Assembly: GCA_021777105.1 (NCBI GenBank) | Contig: JAIQZQ010000011.1 | Span: 1 to 64,000 of the forward strand | DNA: 64,000 bases | Reading direction: 5' to 3' | DNA from: Candidatus Anammoxibacter sp. | Lineage (GTDB): Bacteria; Planctomycetota; Brocadiia; Brocadiales; Anammoxibacteraceae | Part shown: piece by piece, positions 55,449-63,897 of the stretch | Layout: each line of letters begins with the position of its first letter | How positions within the stretch are numbered: the first letter of the stretch is position 1 | The notes under the pieces: generated by a model | Database searches by the model: none | The model's input: only the letters and a program-made list of their open reading frames with translations | What the model was told of the DNA's origin: nothing | Translations under genes and position numbers: made by a program

Positions 55449-56687
55449 ATGACTACAGCTACCGAAGAACAAAAAACCGATAGCGAATTCAAAATAATCG
55501 AATATCCCGATAAAATGGGACGATTCGGCAAATTTGGCGGCAAATTCGTGCCTGAAACCCTTATGCCCGCATTGGATGAACTGGAAGAGGCGTATCTCGC
55601 CGCAAAAGACGACCCTGAATTTAACAGAGAGTTCGAATACTACCTTCGCGAATATGTCGGCAGGCCGTCACCCCTATATTTTGCAGAACGGCTTACCAAA
55701 AAGTACAACGGCCCCAAAATATACCTGAAACGCGAAGACCTCAACCACACCGGCGCCCACAAGATAAACAACACTATCGGCCAGATTCTTCTTGCCTTAC
55801 GTATGGGTAAAAAGAGGATTATTGCCGAGACCGGCGCCGGTCAACACGGCGTGGCTACCGCCACGGCAGCCGCAATGTTCGGCCTAGATTGCGAAGTGTA
55901 CATGGGCGAAGAAGATATTCGCAGGCAGAAACTGAACGTATTCCGCATGAAACTGCTCGGCACTAAAGTTATCCCGGTCTCAACCGGATCAAAGACATTA
56001 AAGGACGCCACCAACGAAGCCCTGCGCGACTGGATGTCGTCCGTTCGCAACACACATTACATCATAGGCTCGGTTGTGGGCCCTCATCCATACCCGGTAA
56101 TGATTAGAAATTTTCAACGCATTATAGGGCAAGAGACAAAAGACCAAATCATGGCAAAAGAGAGCAAACTGCCCGATTACGTAATAGCCTGCGTTGGAGG
56201 CGGCAGCAACTCCATTGGCATATTCTACCCGTTCCTTGAAGACAAAGGCGTAAATCTGGTAGGCGTTGAAGCCGGCGGTTTTGGAACAAAAGCGGGCGAC
56301 CACGCCTCGACACTTTCCAAAGGCAAACCCGGCGTTCTTCACGGCAGCATGAGCTACGTCTTGCAGGACGAAGAAGGCCAGACAGAGATTGTGCACTCAA
56401 TCTCAGCCGGACTCGACTACCCCGGAGTAGGCCCTGAACATAGCTATTTAAAGGACGCGGGAAGGGTTGAATATGTTTCCGTAACCGATGAAGAGTCTGT
56501 TCAGGCGTTTCAGGTGTGCGCCCATTCAGAAGGCATAATCCCGGCCCTCGAATCATCGCACGCCCTTGCCCAACTTGGCAAGATGGCCCCAAATATAGGC
56601 AAAGACAAAGTAATAGTAGTCTGCCTTTCAGGAACCGGAGATAAAGACTCGTTCGAAGTCGCCAGAAAAACAGGACAGGATATTTAA
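55449..56687 (+). CDS. trpB: Tryptophan synthase beta chain
   Basis: 412 residues. Condenses indole with serine. [19 protein letters not shown] at the N-terminus, PLP lysine in [27 protein letters not shown], and the phosphate-binding [10 protein letters not shown] identify the TrpB1 type. AAAGGA precedes the ATG. It is separated from trpA by about 350 bases of nested repeat elements rather than the usual tight coupling. Confidence 0.97.
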   Translation: MTTATEEQKTDSEFKIIEYPDKMGRFGKFGGKFVPETLMPALDELEEAYLAAKDDPEFNREFEYYLREYVGRPSPLYFAERLTKKYNGPKIYLKREDLNHTGAHKINNTIGQILLALRMGKKRIIAETGAGQHGVATATAAAMFGLDCEVYMGEEDIRRQKLNVFRMKLLGTKVIPVSTGSKTLKDATNEALRDWMSSVRNTHYIIGSVVGPHPYPVMIRNFQRIIGQETKDQIMAKESKLPDYVIACVGGGSNSIGIFYPFLEDKGVNLVGVEAGGFGTKAGDHASTLSKGKPGVLHGSMSYVLQDEEGQTEIVHSISAGLDYPGVGPEHSYLKDAGRVEYVSVTDEESVQAFQVCAHSEGIIPALESSHALAQLGKMAPNIGKDKVIVVCLSGTGDKDSFEVARKTGQDI

Positions 56688-56697
56688 TATCAGAGTC

Positions 56698-57014
56698 TCT
56701 ATTCAGCGTAATTTATTACCCATTGTGAAATAGTTCTTTTAAATGTATTGTGACATTGTTAGAAAGTGACTAAAGTTTAAAGTGAGCTAAAATGCCTAAA
56801 GTTCCGGTAAAAATCAAAGATTTTTGGCTTTTATACATGGAAGCTACGCAGCTTGTATGCTATAGTGAGAATCATTATCGTATGGAAAAAATAGAAGCAT
56901 TCAAAAATTGAAAATTTTTACCTAAACTTTAGCCCACTTTTAACTTTAGATCACTTTAGTCACTGCGTCTAATAAAGAACTTTGCATACTTTATGGCAAA
57001 TTCGCTGAATAGTT
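56698..57014. repeat. CTATTCAGCG terminal-inverted-repeat element, copy 2, carrying an insertion
   Basis: The left end CTCTATTCAGCGTAATT (56698) and the right end TTCGCTGAATAGTTAC (to 57014) match those of copies at 32047 and 61340. It is twice as long because it contains the AGTGACTAAAG element at 56765-56965. The whole lies between trpB and trpA. Confidence 0.75.
56765..56965. repeat. AGTGACTAAAG element, copy 2 (nested)
   Basis: AGTGACTAAAGTTTAAAGTGA at the left, inverse CACTTTAGTCACT at the right, as at 3117-3297, with an unrelated middle. Confidence 0.75.
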
Positions 57015-57040
57015 ACATATCAGAAAGAATAAATTAAACC

Positions 57041-57847
57041 ATGAACAGAATCGAAAAAAGATTTAGCGATCTCAAACAACGCAACGAAACCGCGTTTATC
57101 CCGTTTATCACGGCAGGCGACCCATCATTGCAGGCAACCGAATCCATAATTACACAGCTTGACAAGAAAGGCGCCGACGTCATTGAACTCGGCTTCCCTT
57201 TCTCCGACCCAATCGCCGACGGCCCCGTAATCCAGGCCTCATACAACCGCGCGCTTGGAAACGGCTTTAAAATAAACAACATATTTGACTCCATTAAAAA
57301 CATTCGCAAAGAGTCTGAAATACCCATAGTCGCAATGGTCTCATACAGCATTGTTTACAGAGTAGGGTATGACAAATTTATCGAACAGGCAAAACAGGCC
57401 GGCATTGACGGCGCAACCATCCCTGATATGCCCGTGGAAGAGGCAACAGAAGTGTTTGATGTGGGCGCGAAAAATGATTTCAAGATTGTATGCTTTGCAG
57501 CTCCCACAACAACGCCCAAACGCATAGACATAATCACCGCCAAAACACAGGGCTTTCTTTACTACATTGCCGTTGTAGGCATAACAGGCGCCAGGGCCAC
57601 CCTGCCCGACGACATATCTGAAAATATCAAACGCCTTAAAGCCAAAACCGATTGCCCAATTGCCGCCGGTTTCGGCGTCTCAACTTACGAACAGGCCGCC
57701 ACTGTAGGCAAGATAGCCGACGGAGTAATAGTCGGCAGCGCAATAGTCAAACAGATCGAAAAACACAAGGCCATGCCCGCCGGAGATATAGCAACCCAGA
57801 TAGCCCAATTCACCGAAAACCTGATCCAAGGCGCTAAAGGAAAATAA
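57041..57847 (+). CDS. trpA: Tryptophan synthase alpha chain
   Basis: 268 residues. Releases indole from indole-3-glycerol phosphate. AFIPFITAGDPS with the catalytic-Glu region VIELGFPFSDPIADGPVIQ, DGATIPDMPVEEA, VGITGARATLPDD and AAGFGVSTYEQA are all present. No other trp gene is in the window. Its separation from trpB by repeats suggests either readthrough or its own promoter. Confidence 0.97.
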   Translation: MNRIEKRFSDLKQRNETAFIPFITAGDPSLQATESIITQLDKKGADVIELGFPFSDPIADGPVIQASYNRALGNGFKINNIFDSIKNIRKESEIPIVAMVSYSIVYRVGYDKFIEQAKQAGIDGATIPDMPVEEATEVFDVGAKNDFKIVCFAAPTTTPKRIDIITAKTQGFLYYIAVVGITGARATLPDDISENIKRLKAKTDCPIAAGFGVSTYEQAATVGKIADGVIVGSAIVKQIEKHKAMPAGDIATQIAQFTENLIQGAKGK

Positions 57848-58110
57848 CCCCAGTGATTTGCGCGGCTCGCATAGAGCCTAAAATCGATCCAGATAAATAA
57901 AAAAGCAAAAGCATAGAAACACGGATGACACGGATTAGGCGGATTTACACAGATTTAGAGCAAAAAGGGTAAAGCAAACTTGAAGCTCCGTAACTAATAA
58001 CAACAATGGACATCCCCTCTAAAAAGAGGGAAACGAGGGGTGTGTAAATGCTCTTTTAAAAGATTTATCCCCTGAGGGGAGAATTATGCCCGGGGGGCTA
58101 AAATAACAGC
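57848..58110. other. Intergenic repeat region
   Basis: A copy of the ATAGAAACACGGATGACAC family (57905-57965) and a CCCCTCTAAAAAGAGGG hairpin (58013-58031) followed by GAGGGGTGTGTAAATG, as inside the CTATTCAGCG elements. No gene. Confidence 0.6.
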
Positions 58111-58800
58111 ATGAGCGTAACCGACATAAGATACATCTTTAAATTCGACGGCGGCGAGCAGCTTGATATCCCATTACAGTTTGAAGACGACGCCTTTGAT
58201 CTTGTCAAAAAAGGCGCTTACAACAAAGAACCTTATCACTCCGAATATCCAAAATGCCCCCATTGCCCTTATGTTGATGACCAGGACTATGAATGCCCTC
58301 TAATCAACCCCTTATTGTATTTTATTCGAGTCTTTGACAAATACTTCTCATACGACAATGTCTTTGTCACAGTAGAGTTTAAAGATAGAACCGTCACCTC
58401 TGCCACCTCAATCCAAAAAGGGTTTAGCTCCCTCATGGGTTTAATCATCCCAACTTGCGGCTGCCCGCACACAATGTATTTAAGGCCAATGGCCAGGTTT
58501 CATTTGCCTTTTTCAAACACAATAGAGACAATGTACCGCAGATTCTCCATGTTTTGCGCCTCTGAATTTCTAACCTGCAAAGAGGGCGGAACAATACAGG
58601 TAGAGCTGAATAAACTAAATGAGCTAAACAACAACATACACAATATCAACCACAACATTTGCGACTATTTGAGAGACACATGCAAAAAAGACTCATTTGT
58701 AAACGCAGTAACCATATTGGACATGTTCCTTGTATCAATGGAGGTCACCATTAACAAAGAGTTCCACGAGTTGCGCAAAATTTTTGGATTTCAGCGTTAA
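58111..58800 (+). CDS. Conserved cysteine-rich protein of unknown function (DUF6901-like)
   Basis: 229 residues, soluble. An N-terminal beta segment (IRYIFKFDGGEQLDIPL) precedes a cysteine cluster CPHCPYVDDQDYECPL, then IPTCGCPHTMYLRPMARFHL. The latter recalls a family I believe is called DUF6901, seen in Desulfobacterota, Nitrospirota and relatives; the name is from memory. The cysteines could bind zinc or an Fe-S cluster. The C-terminal third is helical. Alone, 264 bases after trpA. Confidence 0.7.
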   Translation: MSVTDIRYIFKFDGGEQLDIPLQFEDDAFDLVKKGAYNKEPYHSEYPKCPHCPYVDDQDYECPLINPLLYFIRVFDKYFSYDNVFVTVEFKDRTVTSATSIQKGFSSLMGLIIPTCGCPHTMYLRPMARFHLPFSNTIETMYRRFSMFCASEFLTCKEGGTIQVELNKLNELNNNIHNINHNICDYLRDTCKKDSFVNAVTILDMFLVSMEVTINKEFHELRKIFGFQR

Positions 58801-59144
58801 TTTTAAAAGAACGGAATCTTTTCAATTTACTGCGGGTAGGGGCCGACGTTAGTCGCTCTTTTAAAAAAATTCATTTTAAAAACAACAGCGATTGAGTTGC
58901 GCTTAACTGAAACCAAGGTAAAATCAAAACAAGAGCAGCAGCAATTTTAGACAGGATATACGGGATTTACAGGATAAAAACAAAAACATAAAAGAAGAAA
59001 TTTACACTGGTTACAAAGCCCCAGCTTTGTAACCTCAAATTCCAGAAGCCCCAGCTTCGCGTTCAGAATCGTTTCAAAACTTTAACCAAACAGGCCTAAA
59101 CTATACTCAGTATAGAATAGATAAAAAACATTTGAAGCTGCTTA
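58801..59144. other. Intergenic repeat region
   Basis: At 58953-58987 there is a run of ACAGGAT words (ACAGGATATACGGGATTT, then ACAGGATAAAA), a family seen inverted at 63485-63522. At 59007-59064 lies a double-hairpin ACAAAG repeat: GGTTACAAAGC with GCTTTGTAACC, then GAAGC with GCTTC. No gene. Confidence 0.65.
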
Positions 59145-59549
59145 TTAGAGCAAAATTTTGAAACCATATTGCTCAAAATGACTATCTTTTGTAAATGCTT
59201 CATCAATTTTATACTCTCTCATTACAACAAACGAAGAGATATCGGTCAATCCCCATTCTTTATCAATATATTGTTTATAAATATGCAATGTCCGTTTAAT
59301 CATAATATCCGTGATTTTTAAAATTTGAACATCTTCACTGCTATATAAATAATCAATCGTTTTTACAGCTAATGGTTTATTCTTAGCCAAAGCATTTCCG
59401 ACTTCCACAATAATATATTCTGTAGTTATGAAATTAACATTTTCTAATAGTAGTGTCGAATTCATCTGTGCCGCAGTTTCATGCAAAGAATCCCTCTTAT
59501 TTACAATAGCGAGAATTCCACACGTATCTAAAAATATTTTGCGCATCAT
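59145..59549 (-). CDS. vapC: VapC-like PIN-domain toxin
   Basis: 134 residues. Acidic PIN residues: FLDTCGILA near the start, YIIVEVGNAL, and GLTDISSFVVMREYKIDEAF with TKDSHFEQ. PIN toxins are Mg-dependent RNases. The ATG overlaps the stop of the antitoxin gene (ATGA), so translation is coupled. Confidence 0.88.
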   Translation of the reverse strand: MMRKIFLDTCGILAIVNKRDSLHETAAQMNSTLLLENVNFITTEYIIVEVGNALAKNKPLAVKTIDYLYSSEDVQILKITDIMIKRTLHIYKQYIDKEWGLTDISSFVVMREYKIDEAFTKDSHFEQYGFKILL

Positions 59550-59758
59550 TTAGCTCCGTACAAATATTTATCATGGTTTTCAGCTAAATCTTCAATTTCC
59601 AAATCTTCAGATATATCAATCAACTTTGATAACACATTTTTTCTTTTATGAACTACATTTTCAATAAAGTTCTCATAGCTTCCATTAAATTGATTGTTTA
59701 CTATTTCTTTTAATTTTTTTTCTGTTTTAGATGGCAACTCTAAATCTAAATGTAACAT
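59546..59758 (-). CDS. vapB: VapB-like antitoxin
   Basis: 70 residues, acidic, with LDLELPSKTEKKLKEIVN and a C-terminal DISEDLEIEDLAENHDKYLY that would wrap the toxin. AAGGAG precedes the ATG. No obvious ribbon-helix-helix or AbrB signature is readable, so the call rests mainly on the overlap with vapC. Confidence 0.8.
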   Translation of the reverse strand: MLHLDLELPSKTEKKLKEIVNNQFNGSYENFIENVVHKRKNVLSKLIDISEDLEIEDLAENHDKYLYGAK

Positions 59759-59838
59759 GACTCACTCCTTTATATATCTATTTATCGAAATCAATATCAT
59801 AAACAAAGACTAAATTATACATTTATACAACAGGAAGT

Positions 59839-59890
59839 CAACGGCAAGAATCGTTCTAAAACTTCGGTTTTGGAACGATTCTTGCCGTTG
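59839..59890. repeat. Long hairpin with CTTCGG loop, second member
   Basis: A 23-base stem (59839-59861 with 59868-59890, one G-U pair) capped by CTTCGG. The core ACTTCGGTTTT is shared with 9912-9963 but the arms are unrelated. No T tract. Confidence 0.85.
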
Positions 59891-60493
59891 AAACTCCGTT
59901 TCATATCACATCAATCCCTAAAAATTTCAGATTTGAACTACCCTTGTACCTTTTGTTTTATCCGCGCAAATCCGCGTCATCAGTGTCATCCGCGTTCTAT
60001 CGCCTTTGCTATTCTTCGTGTCTTTTTGTGTCTTTTCGTGGGCGCGCTTTTGTATTTTAATTGATGGCCACGCTCCGCTTTGCCCATCCTGCCTTTCCCT
60101 TCTTTTTGCTCTGAGTTTATGCTGAGTAATTACGAAGTGCGCATTCGCTTTTGTATTGTAATCAATAGACACCTTTAATTCCCCTCCATTGATGGGAGGG
60201 ATTAGAGCTTAAAAGTTAAATTCTGACATTTTTTGACAGAAAATTACTATGCGTCATTAAATTTCAGGATTAATACGGTTTGTTTTTAGGAGAACTTTAA
60301 TCGCAAAACAAAAACGTTTAGAAGCGCTCTGCAAGACTGCCCAGCTTTAAATATTGTTTTTTCGCTTTTAATCTGTGAAATCTATGATTGCTTTTTAATC
60401 TGTGAAATCTGTGGAATCTGTGGTTTATCTTGCTTTTGCTTTTCCGGTTTATCCGGGTTAGGGGAGGGTGATAAGAATTGTTCAATTCATGTT
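59891..60493. other. 600-bp intergenic repeat cluster
   Basis: GCGCAAATCCGCGTCATC and CATCCGCGTTCTATCGCC (59965-60005) are inverted copies of the 5281 family. CCCCTCCATTGATGGGAGGG (60181-60200) and GGTTAGGGGAGGGTGATAAG (60457-60476) are the two halves of the 82-137 family, separated by about 250 bases. No gene is supported. Confidence 0.6.
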
Positions 60494-61324
60494 TTACAAT
60501 TTAGCCCCACAATGTTTACAAAAAACAGCATCGTCATCATGCCATTTATATTTACATCCTGAACATGTAATTGTAGCAACCTTATTGTGCCCCATAGCGC
60601 TTGTAATTTCCGCTGTGACAATACCGGTAGGCACCGCTATTATACCATAGCCCATAATCATAATTACAGATGACAACATCTGCCCAATATTGGTTTTGGG
60701 AGTTATATCGCCGTAACCAACCGTTGTAAGAGTTACAACAGCCCAATAAATGCCTCGCGGTATGCTTGTGAAACCGTGTTTCTCGCCTTCAACTATGTAC
60801 ATCAATGATCCAAAAATAATTACAATTGTTACAACGCTAAACAAAAAAACTGTAATCTTGCGTTGGCTTGCTTGCAACGCCCCTAAAAGAAGGTTGGATT
60901 CTCCCACATATTTCACAAGTTTAAGCACCCTGAAAATACGAAGCACACGAAGAATCCTTATCACTATCAAAAATTGGCTGCCGGGCAGAAAAATGCTGAT
61001 GTAGGTCGGCGCTATTGACAACAAATCCACAATACCAAAAAAACTAAACAAATACGAAACATGGTTCTTGCTACAAATTAACCTTAAGATATATTCAATT
61101 GTAAAGAGAATTGTAAATGTCCACTCTGCAATACGTAAATATTTGCCATACTTAAGCTCAATTGAATTAACGCTATCAAGCATCACAGTTGCAACGCTTA
61201 AAAAAATAATAACAATTAAAACAATATCAAATAATTTCCCGGTAGGCGTGTTAGATTCAAAAATAGCGCTAAACAGAGATTCACGCCATCCAACCTTCTT
61301 ATTATCCTTAATTTCTCTATCCAT
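60494..61324 (-). CDS. Voltage-gated-type potassium channel with C-terminal zinc ribbon
   Basis: 276 residues from the ATG at 61324 with AAGAAGAG upstream. Six membrane segments: an S4 with regularly spaced arginines (VIRILRVLRIFRVLKLVKYV), the pore helix and selectivity filter TLTTVGYGDITP. After S6 (IMIMGYGIIAVPTGIVTAE) a zinc ribbon follows: CSGCKYKW and CKHCGAKL. The ribbon at the cytoplasmic end is a recurring but unexplained feature of KvAP/Kch-like channels in some bacteria. Function is K+ flux controlled by voltage; partners are unknown. The CTATTCAGCG element begins 15 bases upstream of its ATG. Confidence 0.93.
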   Translation of the reverse strand: MDREIKDNKKVGWRESLFSAIFESNTPTGKLFDIVLIVIIFLSVATVMLDSVNSIELKYGKYLRIAEWTFTILFTIEYILRLICSKNHVSYLFSFFGIVDLLSIAPTYISIFLPGSQFLIVIRILRVLRIFRVLKLVKYVGESNLLLGALQASQRKITVFLFSVVTIVIIFGSLMYIVEGEKHGFTSIPRGIYWAVVTLTTVGYGDITPKTNIGQMLSSVIMIMGYGIIAVPTGIVTAEITSAMGHNKVATITCSGCKYKWHDDDAVFCKHCGAKL

Positions 61325-61339
61325 TTTTTCTCTTCTTTT

Positions 61340-61498
61340 GTATCTATTCAGCGTGATTAACACACCCCGTCCGCCATTCGGCGGCCACCCCTCTTTTTAG
61401 AGGGGATATTAAATCGGATTTATTTCCACAAAGTCCCCTCTATTAAGAGGGGATTTAGGGGTGTGTATAGCCAAGTAAAAAACACGCTGAATAGTTGC
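61340..61498. repeat. CTATTCAGCG terminal-inverted-repeat element, copy 3 (159 bp)
   Basis: Left end GTATCTATTCAGCGTG, right end CACGCTGAATAGTTGC. The interior is nearly identical to copy 1 (ACACACCCCGTCCGCC, CCCCTCTTTTTAGAGGGG, then AGGGGTGTGTAT). The remaining bases to 61742 are AT-rich with no gene. Confidence 0.82.
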
Positions 61499-61742
61499 CT
61501 TTTTTGTTATAAAATCAAAATTTTTCGCAGGTTCTAACAAGATCACAATTCAATAATTATACACAATTTTAAAACCATAATCTTAATTTTTTAAATGATT
61601 ATAAATAATTCTTAGCGATAGTTATGGTTTTCCTGCTGCTAAATTTTTTCTAACAATTTCTTTAGTTGCTTTTTTAGATCTCAGAACTTATATTTATAGT
61701 TGTAGATTGAATTAAACAATATTGTGTTATTGAGGATATAAA

Positions 61743-61961
61743 ATGAACAATAAAATATTTGGCAGATATATTGTGTCTGATCCAAAAATATGTCACGGGA
61801 AACCCACGTTCAGAGGAACACGTATAATGGTATCTCAAGTTCTGGAACAAATTGCTAATGGAATGGCATGGGAAGCAATAATCGCCGAATGGAGAGGAAG
61901 CATTACAAAAGAAGCAATCGCAGAAGCCACTAAAGCCGTCCCTCAAGTCTGCCCGTTTTGA
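61743..61961 (+). CDS. DUF433-family antitoxin-like protein, orphan
   Basis: 72 residues. GRYIVSDPKICHGKPTFRGT then VSQVLEQIANGMAWEAIIAEW is the DUF433 helix-turn-helix signature. These proteins usually neutralise a PIN-like (DUF5615) toxin encoded just downstream. Here only 275 non-coding bases follow, so the partner seems lost. GAGG precedes the ATG. Confidence 0.85.
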   Translation: MNNKIFGRYIVSDPKICHGKPTFRGTRIMVSQVLEQIANGMAWEAIIAEWRGSITKEAIAEATKAVPQVCPF

Positions 61962-62236
61962 CGCAAGTTTTTAGATAAACGTTTTTGTTTTATTTCGTAG
62001 CTTTGAGTTACCCCTAAAGGTTTTTAACAAAATTAACTGATGCCATCAAAATAGTCCATAGTAATATTGAAAGAGAACAAGGAATGGCAATTATGTATAT
62101 TATGAGCACAAGTGAAGTAGAAACAAATGTCATGAACCCTTTTAAAGACGTTTTTGTTACAAAAAAAGAAAATTAATATTAAACATAGTTAAGAGACTTT
62201 CCATCTCAAGATTCAAGATAAAAAAAGAGGTAATGT

Positions 62237-62506
62237 ATGCCAACTATATCAATGTTTTACGGAATTATAATTTATATGTTCTTCTTCGATGACAAAAAGC
62301 ATCATCGTCCGCATATTCATGTAAATTATGGAGGATATGACGCCGTAATAGCAATAGATGATGGTGAAATGATTGAAGGTGAATTACCCAAAAAGAAAAT
62401 GAAATTAGTTCTAGCTTGGATGGAAATCCACCAAGAAGAGTTGATGGCAGATTGGAAGTTGGCAGTTAACGGCCAACTTCCATTTAGAATAGACCCATTA
62501 AAATAA
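62237..62506 (+). CDS. DUF4160-family protein
   Basis: 89 residues. PTISMFYGIIIYMFFFDDKK, then HHRPHIHVNYGGYDAVIAID with clustered histidines, and the final LAWMEIHQEELMADWKLA are typical of DUF4160. It is the usual upstream partner of DUF2442 in a toxin-antitoxin-like pair of unknown mechanism. AGAGG precedes the ATG. Confidence 0.88.
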   Translation: MPTISMFYGIIIYMFFFDDKKHHRPHIHVNYGGYDAVIAIDDGEMIEGELPKKKMKLVLAWMEIHQEELMADWKLAVNGQLPFRIDPLK

Positions 62507-62515
62507 GGAAAAGAA

Positions 62516-62743
62516 ATGATCAAAGTAAACAATGTTGAAGCAAAGGACAATTATGTATTATTGGTTAATCTATCAAATGGTAAAAAAGGGCTCTTTGATG
62601 TTAAACCATATCTTGAAAAAGGAATCTTTACAGAACTAAAGGATGAGAACTATTTTAGATCAGTAAGAACCGGATTTGGAGGCATAATATGGCCTCATGA
62701 ACAAGATTTTAGCGCAGATACCATAGAATATGAAATGAAGTAG
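62516..62743 (+). CDS. DUF2442-family protein
   Basis: 75 residues. VEAKDNYVLLVNLSNGKKGL then FDVKPYLEKGIFTELKDENY and GGIIWPHEQDFSADTIEYE are the DUF2442 signature. It follows DUF4160 by nine bases with AAGGA before the ATG, so the two form one operon. Confidence 0.9.
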   Translation: MIKVNNVEAKDNYVLLVNLSNGKKGLFDVKPYLEKGIFTELKDENYFRSVRTGFGGIIWPHEQDFSADTIEYEMK

Positions 62744-62783
62744 GGACTTAATATACTCAAAAGCATGCAGTTTTCGAAATTTG

Positions 62784-62969
62784 AGGTCTCTTGAAAACTA
62801 TCCAGACGACAATCCATACCCAAGTAGTCTTATTCCTGGATATGTAAGGGAAATCATGCCGCTTTATGTTTTGTGAGCCCTTTGCGACATTGTCCACATC
62901 ATTACCGTGCATTGGTTAGACTCAAAAAAATGGTTGGATCCAAAAACAAGAAGGGTGAAAGAATCATGA
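62784..62969 (+). pseudogene. DUF4258-like toxin remnant, broken by an in-frame TGA
   Basis: A single frame reads LRSLENYPDDNPYPSSLIPG, then REIMPLYVL, a TGA at 62874, then IVHIITVHWLDSKKW and TRRVKES before the final TGA. The order (YPDD-x-PYPS, then PLxV, then TVxxLDxxKW) matches the C-terminal two-thirds of DUF4258 toxins. There is no start codon or N-terminal histidine motif, so the 5' end is lost as well. The final TGA overlaps the YgiT-type start (ATGA), which keeps the ancestral toxin-antitoxin overlap. In relatives a tryptophan often follows the PLHVV strand, so TGG to TGA is the likely change. Confidence 0.7.
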
Positions 62970-63190
62970 AAGACTCATTATGCGCTATATGCGGGGGCAA
63001 AGTGGTTGATCGTAATGAAATGATTGACCGTATTGTGGACGGTCGTTTATATCTTTTTGAAAATGTTTCAGTAGAAGTCTGCGAACAATGCAATGAAACC
63101 TGGGTTCCCGCAAAAGAAGCCGAAAGAATGGACAAAGCCATTCATGGCAAAATTGAACCTAAAAAACAAAATCAAGTTCCGGTTTACTAA
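62966..63190 (+). CDS. YgiT/MqsA-type zinc-finger antitoxin
   Basis: 74 residues. Zinc finger CAICGGKV near the N-terminus and CEQCNETWVPAKEAERMD, the YgiT signature. It probably was the antitoxin of the now-broken DUF4258 toxin directly upstream; retention of an intact antitoxin after toxin loss is common. The ATG at 62966 overlaps the toxin stop. Confidence 0.85.
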   Translation: MKDSLCAICGGKVVDRNEMIDRIVDGRLYLFENVSVEVCEQCNETWVPAKEAERMDKAIHGKIEPKKQNQVPVY

Positions 63191-63547
63191 CAATTTAACA
63201 AGGCGCATTTTATTGCCTTCGCAATCTTGTCACAGACTCTAACAAATATAAACCTACACGCCCTCTGGCGACAAAGCCCGGCTTTGTCGCCACAAATTCT
63301 AGAAGACCCGGCTTTGCGTTCCTAGCTTTAACCAATGCTTTTATTATTTATCCGTGAAAATCCGTGTCATCCGCGTCATCCGCGTTCTATGCTTTTCTGC
63401 TTCTACTCTTTTTCTGCCAACTGCAAACCGCAAATTGCCAACTGAATCCCTGCCAACCGTCAATTGTAAACTACTTTCCCGCTTTTGATTTTATCCTGTT
63501 GATCCTGTAAATCCTGTCTAACGCCCTTGCTTTAGCAATCCATAAAA
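63191..63547. other. Intergenic repeat region
   Basis: A double-hairpin ACAAAG repeat at 63265-63322 (arms GGCGACAAAGC and GCTTTGTCGCC), an inverted ATCCGCGTCATCCGCG segment (63368-63383), and ATCCTGTTGATCCTGTAAAT (63491-63510), the inverse of the ACAGGAT family. No gene. Confidence 0.65.
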
Positions 63548-63871
63548 TTAAATGCGCACAGCAGTTTCTTTAAATTTAAAACGTTGAATCCTTGTTAGCT
63601 CTTTATTCTCAACGTGCTTTGCTTTATATAAATCCCATCGAAGTTGCAGATTCAGCCAAAAGTCTTCTGAAACCCCAAAAAATTTTGAAAGCCTGAGCGC
63701 CGTGCCGGGAGTTATCCCTCTTCGTTTATTTACAATCTCATTTATTCTCTGATATGAGACATGGATACCATTGGATAATTCCTTTTGAGTTATATTCATA
63801 GGGATTAAAAATTCATCCAGGAGCATTTCTCCTGGATGAGTAGGTTCCCGATTAGTTGGCACACGAACCAT
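63548..63871 (-). CDS. higA: HigA-family antitoxin (XRE)
   Basis: 107 residues from the ATG at 63871 with AGGAGG five bases upstream. THPGEMLLDEFLIPMNITQK, then the HTH to VSYQRINEIVNKRRGITP, and FWLNLQLRWDLYKAK are the HigA signature. It follows the partial toxin gene by 26 bases. Confidence 0.92.
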   Translation of the reverse strand: MVRVPTNREPTHPGEMLLDEFLIPMNITQKELSNGIHVSYQRINEIVNKRRGITPGTALRLSKFFGVSEDFWLNLQLRWDLYKAKHVENKELTRIQRFKFKETAVRI

Positions 63872-63897
63872 CACGACCTCCTATACAATTTATTAAA

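Noticed and set aside
62084-62176. 30-codon frame between the DUF433 and DUF4160 genes
   Set aside because: Too short to judge, with three early methionines and no recognisable similarity; it could be a remnant of a lost toxin gene.
62874-62876. TGA read as selenocysteine or tryptophan in the DUF4258 frame
   Set aside because: No SECIS-like element is apparent and TGA is a normal stop in this window; the 5' end of the gene is also missing.
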